Positions 1 through 8,098 of a DNA stretch of 64,000 nt are shown piece after piece. The position numbers were made by a program, and so were the translations under genes. Location of the stretch: the NCBI RefSeq assembly GCF_014647415.1, contig NZ_BMPD01000003.1:310001-374000 (forward strand), given 5' to 3'. Under the pieces are notes generated by a model. That model was not told the origin of the DNA and did no database searches. It worked only from the letters and a program-made list of their open reading frames with translations. The stretch comes from Haloarcula sebkhae. Its GTDB lineage: Archaea > Halobacteriota > Halobacteria > Halobacteriales > Haloarculaceae. The first letter of the stretch is position 1. Each line of letters opens with the position of its first letter.

Positions 1-426
1 GTCAATGTCGTAGTAGTCGCTGTAGCGCTGGGCCTCGCTTTCGCCACGCTCCCGGGTTTCGGTCTTGGCCTGTTCGAAGGGCTTGTTCTCCCGCGTCGCG
101 ATGCGGTCGGCGCGCACGTCCAGCGGCGCAGTCAGCCACAGTTTCATGTCGGCGTACTCGCCCGCCATCCAGCCGGCGAGCCGGGACTCCAGCACGAGGT
201 CGTCGCGCTCGGCGGCGATGTCCCGGAGTCGGCGGTCCAGATCGCGGTCTATCTGATCGTCTTCCTCGGCGGCCTTGTTCAGTTCCAGCGGCGTCATTCC
301 GCGTTCTTCGGCCAGCGAACGGAAGATGTCCCCGCCGCTGACGTGCTCATAGCTCAGGGCGTCGGCCAGACTCTTGGCAAGTGTGCTCTTGCCGCTACCG
401 GCCGGGCCGGAGACGGTAATCAACAT
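1..426 (-). CDS. cmk: Cytidylate kinase (partial, runs off left edge)
   Basis: Phosphorylates CMP/dCMP to the diphosphate in pyrimidine salvage, in the cytoplasm. The N-terminus reads [20 protein letters not shown], an archaeal-type CMP kinase P-loop (GPAGSGKST), followed by [19 protein letters not shown], the NMP-binding segment. The start is the ATG whose complement lies at 424-426; the C-terminus is outside the window. It sits 45 bp after the DUF106 gene and downstream of adk on the same strand; adk-DUF106-cmk is a conserved archaeal neighbourhood that often continues into truB. About 142 codons are visible. Confidence 0.93.
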   Translation of the reverse strand, partial: MLITVSGPAGSGKSTLAKSLADALSYEHVSGGDIFRSLAEERGMTPLELNKAAEEDDQIDRDLDRRLRDIAAERDDLVLESRLAGWMAGEYADMKLWLTAPLDVRADRIATRENKPFEQAKTETRERGESEAQRYSDYYDID

Positions 427-471
427 AGAAATGTTCGGGAGGCCCCGATAGAAAGGGCTGTCTCTTCGCGC

Positions 472-1362
472 CTAGCTGGTCGGCGTCGTCTCGACGTTGA
501 GCGCTTTCCGGATGATCTGGGTGAACGACAGCGAGCAGAGGAAGTACCAGACGATCCACGCCTGGACCGGGCCGGCGACGCTGTTGCTCCACGCTTCGAC
601 CTCGCCGAAGATGGGGAGCGTAATCACCGGGCTCGCATCGACGCCGGCTCCGAAGACAATCCAGTAGAGCCAGAGGAACAGCGGGATGTTGACCAGCATG
701 ATCCACACCATCGGGCGGAACTGCTGTTTGAACATCCCCATCTGATCGGTCATCAGCTCCATCTGCTCCTCTTCGAGCCGGTCCAGCGCCTCCTGGTCGT
801 CGCGCTCCTTCGCGGCTTTGCGGCGCTCTTTCAGGTCTTCCATCTTCTCCTGATGGTCACCCATCCCCGACATGTCCATGAGGTTGTCCTGCAGAATTGT
901 CGAGGTGGTCCCGGTGATGATTGCAAGCACCAGGATAACGACGTAGAACGGCAGCATGTCGTTGAGCGGCCCGAGGACGATATTGATGACGTCGCCCGCG
1001 ACAACGTCCCGGACGGAGGTCATCGAATAGCCGGCAAACAGGCCGAGCGTCCCGAGGCCGGCGAGCTTGTCCCACTTCGACCAGCCGCCGCCCTCGTCAT
1101 CGTCGCTCGGTGCTGCGTCGGACTCTTCGAGCGCCTCGCGGACGCCTTCGGGGTCGTCGATAACGAAGCCATCGCCATCGGCATCGATGAGCAGGCCGGA
1201 CTCGATGAGCCGGCCCCACTCGCCGCTCGTGAGGTCGTCGCTCACGTCGCTCCAGGTGACGGCCCCATTCTCTTCGGCTGCAGCGAGCACCGTCGTGAGT
1301 GCGTCAGTCATTGCCTCGCCGTCTTCGGCGAGTCGTTCTACCTTCGGCGCGGTACGTGCCAT
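472..1362 (-). CDS. DUF106 (Oxa1/EMC3/Get1-superfamily) membrane protein
   Basis: 296 aa. Residues 1-90 are soluble and acidic and look like a small winged-helix-type domain (GAVTWSDVSDDL...GLLIDADGDGFVI). Residues about 95-145 hold the first hydrophobic segments (PFYVVILVLAIITGTTSTIL), 150-195 a highly charged coiled coil (KMEDLKERRKAAKERDDQEA), and 200-280 two more TM segments. That coiled coil between membrane helices is the hallmark of archaeal DUF106 proteins, known from structure to be distant YidC/Oxa1/EMC3 relatives involved in membrane protein insertion. It lies between adk and cmk. A TATA-like gttgatatg lies about 30 bp before the ATG, so it may be transcribed independently. Insertase activity is inferred from family, not shown. 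Confidence 0.85.
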   Translation of the reverse strand: MARTAPKVERLAEDGEAMTDALTTVLAAAEENGAVTWSDVSDDLTSGEWGRLIESGLLIDADGDGFVIDDPEGVREALEESDAAPSDDDEGGGWSKWDKLAGLGTLGLFAGYSMTSVRDVVAGDVINIVLGPLNDMLPFYVVILVLAIITGTTSTILQDNLMDMSGMGDHQEKMEDLKERRKAAKERDDQEALDRLEEEQMELMTDQMGMFKQQFRPMVWIMLVNIPLFLWLYWIVFGAGVDASPVITLPIFGEVEAWSNSVAGPVQAWIVWYFLCSLSFTQIIRKALNVETTPTS

Positions 1363-1449
1363 TGTGTGTGTTTGAGGTGCGACGGCATATCAACGTTTTA
1401 CTCTGACTGTCTCGACGGTGTCGGTCTCGAACGGTCGTTCCGTCGCGTT

Positions 1450-2100
1450 TCAGGCCGTGTGTGCGTCGACAGCGTCCTGAATCTCGCTCCAGACTTCGTC
1501 GGGTGTCTGCTCGCCATCGACGGCGACGAAGCCGTCGTGGTCCTCGTAGTGATCGATGACTGGCGCGGTGTTGTCGTCGAACACGTCCAGTCGGTTGCGG
1601 ACGGACTCCTCGTTGTCGTCGTCACGCTGGATGAGTTCGCCGCCACATTCGTCACAGACACCGTCTTCTTCGGGCTGATTGAACTCGACGTGGTAGTTCG
1701 TGCCACAGTCGTCACAGACCCGACGGCCCGTGAGTCGGTCGACCAGCTCCTCGCGGGACACGTCCAGCGAGAGGATCACGTCGAGGTCGGTCATTCCTTC
1801 CAGCTCCTCGGCCTGGTCGAGGTTACGCGGATAGCCGTCGAGCACGAACCCGTCGGCCTGCGAGAGGGCTTCGTCGACGATAGCGTTGACCACCGCGTCG
1901 GGCACGAGGTCGCCTGCCTCCATGTATTCGCGAGGCGTGTCGTACTCGGTGTCCATGTCGCTGATGTCCATGTCCTTGTTCGCCCGGAGCGCGTCACCTG
2001 TCGTGACGTGTTCGACGCCGTACTCCTCGGCGAGGTTGGCGCTCTGGGTTCCTTTGCCGGCTCCCGGCGGCCCGAGAATCAGGATTCGCGGATTCGACAT
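1450..2100 (-). CDS. adk: Adenylate kinase
   Basis: 216 aa; interconverts ATP + AMP and 2 ADP. The start [19 protein letters not shown] gives the classic P-loop GPPGAGKGT at residues 9-17; longer upstream readings lack conservation. The LID domain carries a C-x2-C...C-x2-C zinc-type cluster (CDDCGTNYH and CDECGG). DGYPRN is the NMP-binding motif. A TATA element (minus strand, 2123-2130) lies 28 bp before the ATG, so the mRNA is probably leaderless. It is followed by the DUF106 gene after 87 bp and is divergent from the peroxiredoxin gene. Confidence 0.97.
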   Translation of the reverse strand: MSNPRILILGPPGAGKGTQSANLAEEYGVEHVTTGDALRANKDMDISDMDTEYDTPREYMEAGDLVPDAVVNAIVDEALSQADGFVLDGYPRNLDQAEELEGMTDLDVILSLDVSREELVDRLTGRRVCDDCGTNYHVEFNQPEEDGVCDECGGELIQRDDDNEESVRNRLDVFDDNTAPVIDHYEDHDGFVAVDGEQTPDEVWSEIQDAVDAHTA

Positions 2101-2122
2101 AGGCAGGGTTTCCAAGGGGTCC

Positions 2123-2130
2123 GTTAAATG
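2123..2130 (-). promoter_or_regulatory. adk core promoter (TATA)
   Basis: On the minus strand the sequence reads catttaacgg, an archaeal TATA element about 28 bp before the adk ATG at 2100. This is the spacing expected for a leaderless transcript. Confidence 0.6.
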
Positions 2131-2204
2131 GTTGTCCAAATCATGCTGGCGGGTCACGCTGCCGCCACCCAAAGGTGTGTAGGCGTTCCGGGCGAACACG
2201 GGAT

Positions 2205-2657
2205 ATGCTCGAACCCGGCGCGCCAGCACCCGAGATCAGCGCACAGAACCAGTTCGGTGAGACCGTCTCGCCCGACTTCGATGAGCCGACCGTAGTGTAC
2301 TTCTATCCCGAAGATTTCACCGGCGGCTGTACCATCGAGGCCCGGGACTTCCAGGAACACCTCCCGCAGTTCCGCGAGGGTGGCGTCACCGTCTACGGCG
2401 TCTCGATGGACGACGTGGCGACCCACGACGAATTCGCCGAGGAAGAAGGCCTGCTGTACGACCTGCTGGCTGACTCCGACGGGACTGTCGCCGAGGCGTT
2501 CGGCCTCGACACCAGCGGCGGCCGGACGGACCGCCGGACGTTCGTGCTGGCCGACGGCGAGGTCAAGTCCGTCTACGATCCGGACCTCTCGAACCCCGAG
2601 GGCCACGCCGAGGCAGTGCTCCGGGACGTTCGAAACGAGTACGTGCAGGGCGGATAG
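2205..2657 (+). CDS. Peroxiredoxin, BCP/PrxQ family
   Basis: 150 aa thiol peroxidase that reduces hydroperoxides. The start [19 protein letters not shown] is the conserved N-terminus. The peroxidatic cysteine is in [19 protein letters not shown] (about residue 45). The position five residues downstream, where many PrxQ proteins carry the resolving Cys (GCTxEAC), is Arg here, so this looks like a 1-Cys variant or one using an external thiol. The C-terminal [10 protein letters not shown] strand is typical. It is convergent with thrB (37 bp between stops) and divergent from adk. Confidence 0.93.
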   Translation: MLEPGAPAPEISAQNQFGETVSPDFDEPTVVYFYPEDFTGGCTIEARDFQEHLPQFREGGVTVYGVSMDDVATHDEFAEEEGLLYDLLADSDGTVAEAFGLDTSGGRTDRRTFVLADGEVKSVYDPDLSNPEGHAEAVLRDVRNEYVQGG

Positions 2658-2694
2658 ACAGCCACAGCACGTCCTGTGGTACTGATTGTCAGTT

Positions 2695-3570
2695 CTAGAA
2701 CACTTCCGCACCGCGGCCGATACGCGTCTGGTAGACGCGGGCGTCGACCCCACGCTCGCCGAAGGCGTCCAGCATCGTACTCGCGATCTTTCGGCGGTCT
2801 TCCTCTGCACACGCGGCGATGACGGTCGGGCCGGCTCCGGAGATAGTGACGCCGGTGGCACCGGCCGCCAGGGCAGCCTCGCGAACCTGTTCGTAGCCGT
2901 CGATGAGCTTCGCGCGGGCCGGCGTCACCACGGTGTCGTGCATCCCCTGACCGACGAGCTCGGGGTCGTCGCGGTGCATCCCGGTCGTCAGCGCTGCGGC
3001 GTTCCCGACCGTCTCTACCATCTGGTCGACGCGGGCGGTCTCCGGGACGACGTTCCGAGCGTCCCGCGTCGAAACCACGATATCGGGCAAACACGCGACG
3101 AGGGGGATATCGGCGTCGACCTGCGTGACGCCTTTCTCGGTCGCGATGGTGAACCCGCCCATGATCGAGGGGGCGACGTTGTCATCGTGGGCGTCCCCGG
3201 AGACGACGGCCTCGCCCTTGGCGGCGATGGGGACCAGTTCCTCGCGGGAGTAGCCGCGGTCGTACAGCTCGTTCAGTCCGACGGCCGCTGCGGCGGCGCT
3301 GGCGGCAGAGGAGCCCAGGCCCGATGCGGGACGGACGCCCTTGTCAATCTGAATGTGGGCCGGCGCATCGAGTGCCTCGGCAACCGCGCCGACGGTGTTC
3401 TTGTTGGGGTCCTCCGGGATGTACTGGCTGCCAGCGCCAGTCACTTCGATGGTGACCCGGTCGGCCTTCTTCAGGCGGACGACGTCGGCCGGACGCTCCA
3501 GTGCGACACCGAACACGTCGAAGCCGCTCCCGAGGTTCGCACTGGTAGCCGGCGCCCGGACTGTCAGCAT
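2695..3570 (-). CDS. thrB: Homoserine kinase (GHMP family)
   Basis: 291 aa; phosphorylates L-homoserine on the way to threonine. N-terminus MLTVRAPATSANLGSGFDVF is the diagnostic ThrB signature (PATSANLGxGFD). The ATP-binding GHMP motif is GVRPASGLGSSAASAAAAAV at residues about 85-104, and the third motif TGVTISGAGPTVIA is near residue 250. The start is the ATG at 3568-3570; upstream extension contains no family sequence. It is convergent with the peroxiredoxin gene and divergent from the 7TM histidine kinase. Confidence 0.96.
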   Translation of the reverse strand: MLTVRAPATSANLGSGFDVFGVALERPADVVRLKKADRVTIEVTGAGSQYIPEDPNKNTVGAVAEALDAPAHIQIDKGVRPASGLGSSAASAAAAAVGLNELYDRGYSREELVPIAAKGEAVVSGDAHDDNVAPSIMGGFTIATEKGVTQVDADIPLVACLPDIVVSTRDARNVVPETARVDQMVETVGNAAALTTGMHRDDPELVGQGMHDTVVTPARAKLIDGYEQVREAALAAGATGVTISGAGPTVIAACAEEDRRKIASTMLDAFGERGVDARVYQTRIGRGAEVF

Positions 3571-3693
3571 GCCTGCGAATTTCAGCAGTGTAGGCAAAAA
3601 GGTAGCGAACCGACACTGTGGCCGTTTCGCAGTACTGAGAACGCGGCCCAAAGGCATAATACGGGGAAACCTGACGTTGGAATAGGTATCGTT

Positions 3694-5922
3694 ATGGATG
3701 TCGACATCGCCACGGTCGCCATCCTCGGGAACGCGGGTGGGGCGCTCATTGGTTTTACAGTTGCGGTTATTGCTGGTCGAAACCGAGACGTTCTAGGTCA
3801 TCGCCAGTACGGCTGGCTTGCGCTGGCTGGCGGATGCTGGTGTGCCATCTCCATTGTGAAAGTCATGGCCGCTAGTCCAGAAGTGGCAGAGACGGCTTAC
3901 CTGATAGCGCGAACCGTATCGTCGCAGATAATCGCCATTTGGATTATTTTTGTGCTTGTCTACACCGATCGCCGCTCGTGGCTCCGCCCCTCCCGCCTCA
4001 TTCCGGTACTCATTATGGCGAACGCAGACGTGCTGCTGCTGTTGCTTGGTCAGGGCCGCTTCGGTCAGGCGACGGTTGTCCCCATCACTCAGAACGGCGT
4101 GACGTTGCTCGCTATTCAGCGCGGGGCTGCCTTCGCGGCTACTCTGACAATTTCTTATATGCCGGCGCTGCTCGGGTACGGGTTTCTCATTGAATTTCTG
4201 TCCCGGTCAGAAAACATCTACCGGCGTCAGACTGCGATAATCGGCGCTGGAGGTGCTTTGCCGATGATTGTCGCCCTGCTGTACGACTTCGGATACACGT
4301 CCCATCCTGGTATCGATTTCACCCCGGTCGTGTTCGTAATTAGTATGCTGTTCGTCGGGTGGGCGCTATTCAGGGACACATCTCTGTCTGTGACGACGCT
4401 GTCTGGTGATACCCTCGTCGATAATCTCCCCGACCCGGTCATCGCCCTTGACGACGACTGTGTCATTATCGATTACAACGCCGCCGCGGCCAGCGCGCTG
4501 GATCATCCGGACCCTGACGGAGAACCACTCGATGACCTTGCCCCGGAGCTCGCTGGCCACATTGAGCGCGGCGAGGTGTTCTCGTTCGGGGATTCGTTCA
4601 CCTACTATAACCCACAGACGACGAGTCTCACCGACCAGTCCGGGACGGAACGCGGTCGCCTTGTCGTGCTCAGGGACGTGACCGGGCAGCAACGCCGGCA
4701 GGACCGACTCGAAGCGCTACAGGCCGCGACCCAGCAGTTTATCGAGGCAGAGACCGCCGAGGAAGTCTCGGAGATGGCCGTCGAGTTCGCGACGGCCGTT
4801 CTCGATCGGAATGCGGCGGGCGTGTTCCTTGAAGCCGATACCGTTCTTGAGCCGACCGTCATCAGCGAGTCGCTCGAACAGAATGTCGACGAAGAGTTGC
4901 TGTACGGCTCGCCGACGGACGAGCCCGAAAGCAAACTCTGGAAGACGTACGAAACCGGTGAGATACAGGCTGTCTCGCTCGACCAAGACGGACTCGACCC
5001 GCTGGACAACGCGCTGATGCTGCCGCTTGGCTCCCACGGCGTGATGGCGATCACGTCACACGATAGCACCCTCGCCACGGAGGACAGGCGGTACGCCGCG
5101 ATTCTCGCACAGACGACGCAAGTAGCCCTTGACCAGGTCGAGCGCGAGCGGGAACTCCGCCAGAGCCGCAGTTCTGTCCAGCGACGCCGCGAGCAGATCG
5201 AGTTCTTCAACGGCGTCCTCAGACACTCGCTGCACAACGCGATGGTCGTCATCCGTGGCCGCGCGGAACACATCAGAGACAGCGTGCCGCGGTCGAAACA
5301 GCGGCATCTCGACAGCATCAGCGACTGGTGCGGGAAGCTCACGGACATGAGCGAGACGATACGCGACATCAACAACACGGTGACGGCGAGCGAAGCCGAG
5401 CGGCTAGACACCGTCGACCTCAACGCGACGCTCCGTCGCTCGATTGAGTCCCTCCGTGTCGAGTACGATTCGGTATCGGTCTCTTGTGAACTAAATGGCG
5501 ACTACCGCGTGCAGGCGAACGAACTGCTCGAAGAAGTCCTCTTGAGCATCTTCCGGAACGCGGTCGACCACAACGACGCCGACACCCCGCGAGTGATTGT
5601 AACGGTCCAGCAGGCCAGCGACTGGCTGCAGGTCCGTATCGCCGACAACGGTCCCGGAATGAGCGACGAACTGAAGACGACGGTGTTCGAACGCGGGCTC
5701 TCGCCCGACCAGACCGCCGGCGGCTTCGGGCTCTACTTCGTCTCGGTCATGATGGACCTGTACGGCGGAACGCTCTGGTTCGAAGACAATCACCCGACGG
5801 GGACCGTCGCCATCCTCGAATTCCAGCAGGCGGTGACGGGCGACGAGGCGGAAGACGACCCCGGGCCCGACGACACCGAGACGGCGGCGACCGAAGCGCA
5901 AACTAAATCCCACAACCGCTGA
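3694..5922 (+). CDS. 7TM-PAS-GAF sensor histidine kinase, atypical H-box
   Basis: 742 aa. Residues 1-225 form about seven hydrophobic helices resembling the N-terminal 7TM domain of haloarchaeal kinases (histidine kinase N-terminal 7TM). A PAS domain follows (NLPDPVIALDDDCVIIDYN, about 232-335), then a GAF domain (about 345-495), then the H-box FFNGVLRHSLHNAMVVIRGR with His511, and a HATPase domain (FRNAVDHNDAD N-box, DNGPGM G1, GGFGLYFVSVMMD G2, about 600-715). The residue after the phospho-His is Ser512, not the usual acidic residue. The start MDVDIATVAILGNAGG at 3694 opens the first TM helix. No response regulator is adjacent; a FAD oxidoreductase follows after 11 bp, so the two are probably co-transcribed. 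The ligand is unknown. Confidence 0.88.
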   Translation: MDVDIATVAILGNAGGALIGFTVAVIAGRNRDVLGHRQYGWLALAGGCWCAISIVKVMAASPEVAETAYLIARTVSSQIIAIWIIFVLVYTDRRSWLRPSRLIPVLIMANADVLLLLLGQGRFGQATVVPITQNGVTLLAIQRGAAFAATLTISYMPALLGYGFLIEFLSRSENIYRRQTAIIGAGGALPMIVALLYDFGYTSHPGIDFTPVVFVISMLFVGWALFRDTSLSVTTLSGDTLVDNLPDPVIALDDDCVIIDYNAAAASALDHPDPDGEPLDDLAPELAGHIERGEVFSFGDSFTYYNPQTTSLTDQSGTERGRLVVLRDVTGQQRRQDRLEALQAATQQFIEAETAEEVSEMAVEFATAVLDRNAAGVFLEADTVLEPTVISESLEQNVDEELLYGSPTDEPESKLWKTYETGEIQAVSLDQDGLDPLDNALMLPLGSHGVMAITSHDSTLATEDRRYAAILAQTTQVALDQVERERELRQSRSSVQRRREQIEFFNGVLRHSLHNAMVVIRGRAEHIRDSVPRSKQRHLDSISDWCGKLTDMSETIRDINNTVTASEAERLDTVDLNATLRRSIESLRVEYDSVSVSCELNGDYRVQANELLEEVLLSIFRNAVDHNDADTPRVIVTVQQASDWLQVRIADNGPGMSDELKTTVFERGLSPDQTAGGFGLYFVSVMMDLYGGTLWFEDNHPTGTVAILEFQQAVTGDEAEDDPGPDDTETAATEAQTKSHNR

Positions 5923-5933
5923 TAGGTCGGGGT

Positions 5934-7295
5934 ATGATTGGCGTCGTCGGTGGCGGTATCGCCGGCCTCTCGGCAGCGTACCGGCTCCAGCAACGTGGTC
6001 ACGAGGTACGTGTCTTCGAGGCGAGCGAGGACTTGGGCGGTCTGGCAGCGACCTACGAGACGGCCGGGGACCCCATCGAAAAGTTCTATCACCACCTCTC
6101 GAAATCCGAGGAGACAATCGTGGAACTCGCCGAGGAACTGGGCCTCGGTGACGCGGTCGAGTGGCACATCGGGGAGAACGCCTACTACGTCGACGGCGTC
6201 GTCCACCCCATGGACAAGCCCTGGGAAATCCTCTCGTATCCGCACCTCTCGCTGTACGACACGTTCCGGCTGGGCATGCTCGTCCTCGATATCGACGTTC
6301 GCGGCGGCATCCCTTCCTTCGACACCTACGAGCGACTGGAGGACTTCGAGGACGTGCCCATCGAGGAGTTCGTCGTCGAGCACACCACGCGGGGCGTCTA
6401 CGAGAACTTCTTCGAGCCGCTGCTGGATGCGAAGTTCGGCGACCGGAAAGACGACGTGAGCGCGGCGTGGCTGCTCGGCCGTGTCAAGTTCCGCGGCGAG
6501 CGGGACATCCTGAACGGCGAGATCCTGGGCTACTTCGACGGCGGATTCGGCCGGTTACTCGACGCGCTGGTCGACGCCGTCGGCCGCGACAACATCGCCA
6601 CGGGAACGCGCGTGTCTGGGATCGATACGAGCGGCGGAACCGTCTCGTCGCTGACGGCCACCGACGGAACTGAGACGACGGTTCACGACGTTGACAGCGT
6701 CGTCGTCGCGACGATGCCGAACGTGCTGGAAGCCCTGACCGGCTATACCTGCGACATAGACTTCCAGGGGACGGTGTGTTCGGTCATTAGCATGGACGAA
6801 CCCCTGCTGGATACGTACTGGCTGAACATCGCCGACGACGCCCCCTTCGGCGCGCTCATCGAGCACACGAACTTCGTCTCAGCGGAGCGGTACGGTGGCG
6901 AGCATCTGCTGTACGTCGCTCGCTATATTCAGGACGAATCCGAGGCCATCTGGCAGCAGAACGACGACGAGGTCGCCGAGACGTGGTTGGATGGCATCGA
7001 ATCCCTCTTTCCCGAGTTCGACCGCGACGCCGTCAACTGGATTCGGACGGGGCGCAATCCACGGACTGCGCCGGTCTACGAACGCGGGTATCTCGACATG
7101 GTCATCCCGTACGACCTGGGTGACGATGTTGCGGACGGCCTCTACTACGCCGGGATGGCTTCGCGCGCCCAGTACCCGGAGCGGTCGCTCAACGGTGGCA
7201 TCGTCGCGGGCTTCGAGTGCGCCGACCGAATCGCACGCGACCCGTCGGCGGCGACGAAAACCGACGATTCGCCGCTTTCGGAAGCCCAACGCTGA
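5934..7295 (+). CDS. FAD-dependent NAD(P)/amine-oxidase-type oxidoreductase
   Basis: 453 aa, protoporphyrinogen-oxidase/amine-oxidase superfamily. The N-terminus MIGVVGGGIAGLSAAYRLQQ is the Rossmann FAD motif, followed by the GG doublet in LGGLAATYE. The C-terminus LYYAGMASRAQYPERSLNGG is the second FAD contact. The FYHHLSKSEETIVELAEELGL block resembles flavoproteins often found in polysaccharide or lipid modification clusters rather than true HemG/HemY. The substrate cannot be named from sequence. It begins 11 bp after the 7TM histidine kinase, suggesting one operon. Two TTTT runs in the 63 bp after its stop may terminate it before the convergent gene at 7359-7967. Confidence 0.8.
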   Translation: MIGVVGGGIAGLSAAYRLQQRGHEVRVFEASEDLGGLAATYETAGDPIEKFYHHLSKSEETIVELAEELGLGDAVEWHIGENAYYVDGVVHPMDKPWEILSYPHLSLYDTFRLGMLVLDIDVRGGIPSFDTYERLEDFEDVPIEEFVVEHTTRGVYENFFEPLLDAKFGDRKDDVSAAWLLGRVKFRGERDILNGEILGYFDGGFGRLLDALVDAVGRDNIATGTRVSGIDTSGGTVSSLTATDGTETTVHDVDSVVVATMPNVLEALTGYTCDIDFQGTVCSVISMDEPLLDTYWLNIADDAPFGALIEHTNFVSAERYGGEHLLYVARYIQDESEAIWQQNDDEVAETWLDGIESLFPEFDRDAVNWIRTGRNPRTAPVYERGYLDMVIPYDLGDDVADGLYYAGMASRAQYPERSLNGGIVAGFECADRIARDPSAATKTDDSPLSEAQR

Positions 7296-7358
7296 GCGCT
7301 TTTCTGCCCTCAAACCCGTTTTCTCTCGGAAAGTCCAATTCGATGTGTACCGCCCGAG

Positions 7359-7967
7359 TCAGTCGCCAGCCGCGCTTTCCACGTCGTCCTCGTCGACGAC
7401 CGGCGCGTCAGTCGGGCTCACGTCGTCCGGTTCCTCGCGGCCGCCGCCGACGATCATCTCGCCGTCCTCGGTTTCGACGTAGACGTCGCCGGCGAAGCCA
7501 CCGACAGCGTGAGGATGTTCCGGCTCGTCCAGCCGCTCCGGCGTCGACGGCGCGTCGGCAATGCCGCCGGCCGAGCGGAACGTCCCGAGCGGGTCGTCGA
7601 TGGTGATGTCGTACGCGTCGAAGAAATCCGCGTACCGCTCGTAGTGGGCTTCGAGTTCGTCGGCCGGGAACTCCATCATCTCCGTCCAGCCGTGGTTGTA
7701 GAAGTCGAAGTTTGCCTGAATATGGGTGATCTCCCGTGCCTCGGCCTCCGAGTAGTCTGCCTGAAGCGCGGCCACGTAGGTGTCCATCGTGGCGTCGAAG
7801 AAATCATCGAGATGGTCGCGCCGCTCCTCCCGGTGAGCCTCGTCAGCCTTCCCGAGGAAGATCTTGGTGTGGAGTTTCACCAGCCCGTAGTTGGCCACCG
7901 ACCGGATTCCGGGTGTGGTCAGCGCCTTCTTGCTCGCCCAGTGGCGCGGGTTCTGGTAGATTTTCAT
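7359..7967 (-). CDS. Conserved haloarchaeal hypothetical protein (DUF6149-like)
   Basis: 202 aa from the start MKIYQNPRHWASKKALTTPG; a longer reading from 8000 adds 11 unconvincing residues. Soluble and helix-rich, with a conserved-looking core (HWASKKALTTPGIRSV; ANYGLVKLHTKIFLGKADEA; HIQANFDFYNHGWTEMMEF) and an acidic C-terminal tail (about residues 160-202). I believe it belongs to the haloarchaeal DUF6149 family, from memory only. No catalytic motif is visible and no function can be given. It is divergent from the oxidoreductase at 8099. Confidence 0.7.
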   Translation of the reverse strand: MKIYQNPRHWASKKALTTPGIRSVANYGLVKLHTKIFLGKADEAHREERRDHLDDFFDATMDTYVAALQADYSEAEAREITHIQANFDFYNHGWTEMMEFPADELEAHYERYADFFDAYDITIDDPLGTFRSAGGIADAPSTPERLDEPEHPHAVGGFAGDVYVETEDGEMIVGGGREEPDDVSPTDAPVVDEDDVESAAGD

Positions 7968-8069
7968 TCTACTCCCGGGTATGGGCCCCAGCGCCTTCAA
8001 ATCCCCGACTATCGGTGTCCTCAGCTGTGTTCACCTCGCTATCGGAAACGATACGCAGATAGCAATCCA

Positions 8070-8076
8070 CATTAAG
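8070..8076 (+). promoter_or_regulatory. TATA-like element of the 8099 oxidoreductase
   Basis: cattaag lies 29 bp upstream of the ATG at 8099. A short inverted repeat (cgatacg at 8048-8054 and cgtatcg at 8085-8091) flanks this element and could be an operator, but the arms are only 7 bp. Confidence 0.45.
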
Positions 8077-8098
8077 CCCGATTTCGTATCGGCCGTAC

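Noticed and set aside
343-2127. 594-aa plus-strand open frame opposite DUF106 and adk
   Set aside because: It is the antisense shadow of DUF106 and adk; composition is Arg/His/Val-rich with no motif, as expected on the reverse strand of GC-rich acidic genes.
2686-3693. Upstream extension of the 7TM kinase frame across thrB
   Set aside because: The extension runs antisense to thrB and has low-complexity Arg/Gly sequence; the TM domain begins at MDVDIATV at 3694.
8048-8091. Inverted repeat cgatacg/cgtatcg flanking the TATA of the 8099 gene as a defined operator
   Set aside because: Arms are only 7 bp with a 30-bp spacer, so chance is likely; mentioned only in the promoter entry.
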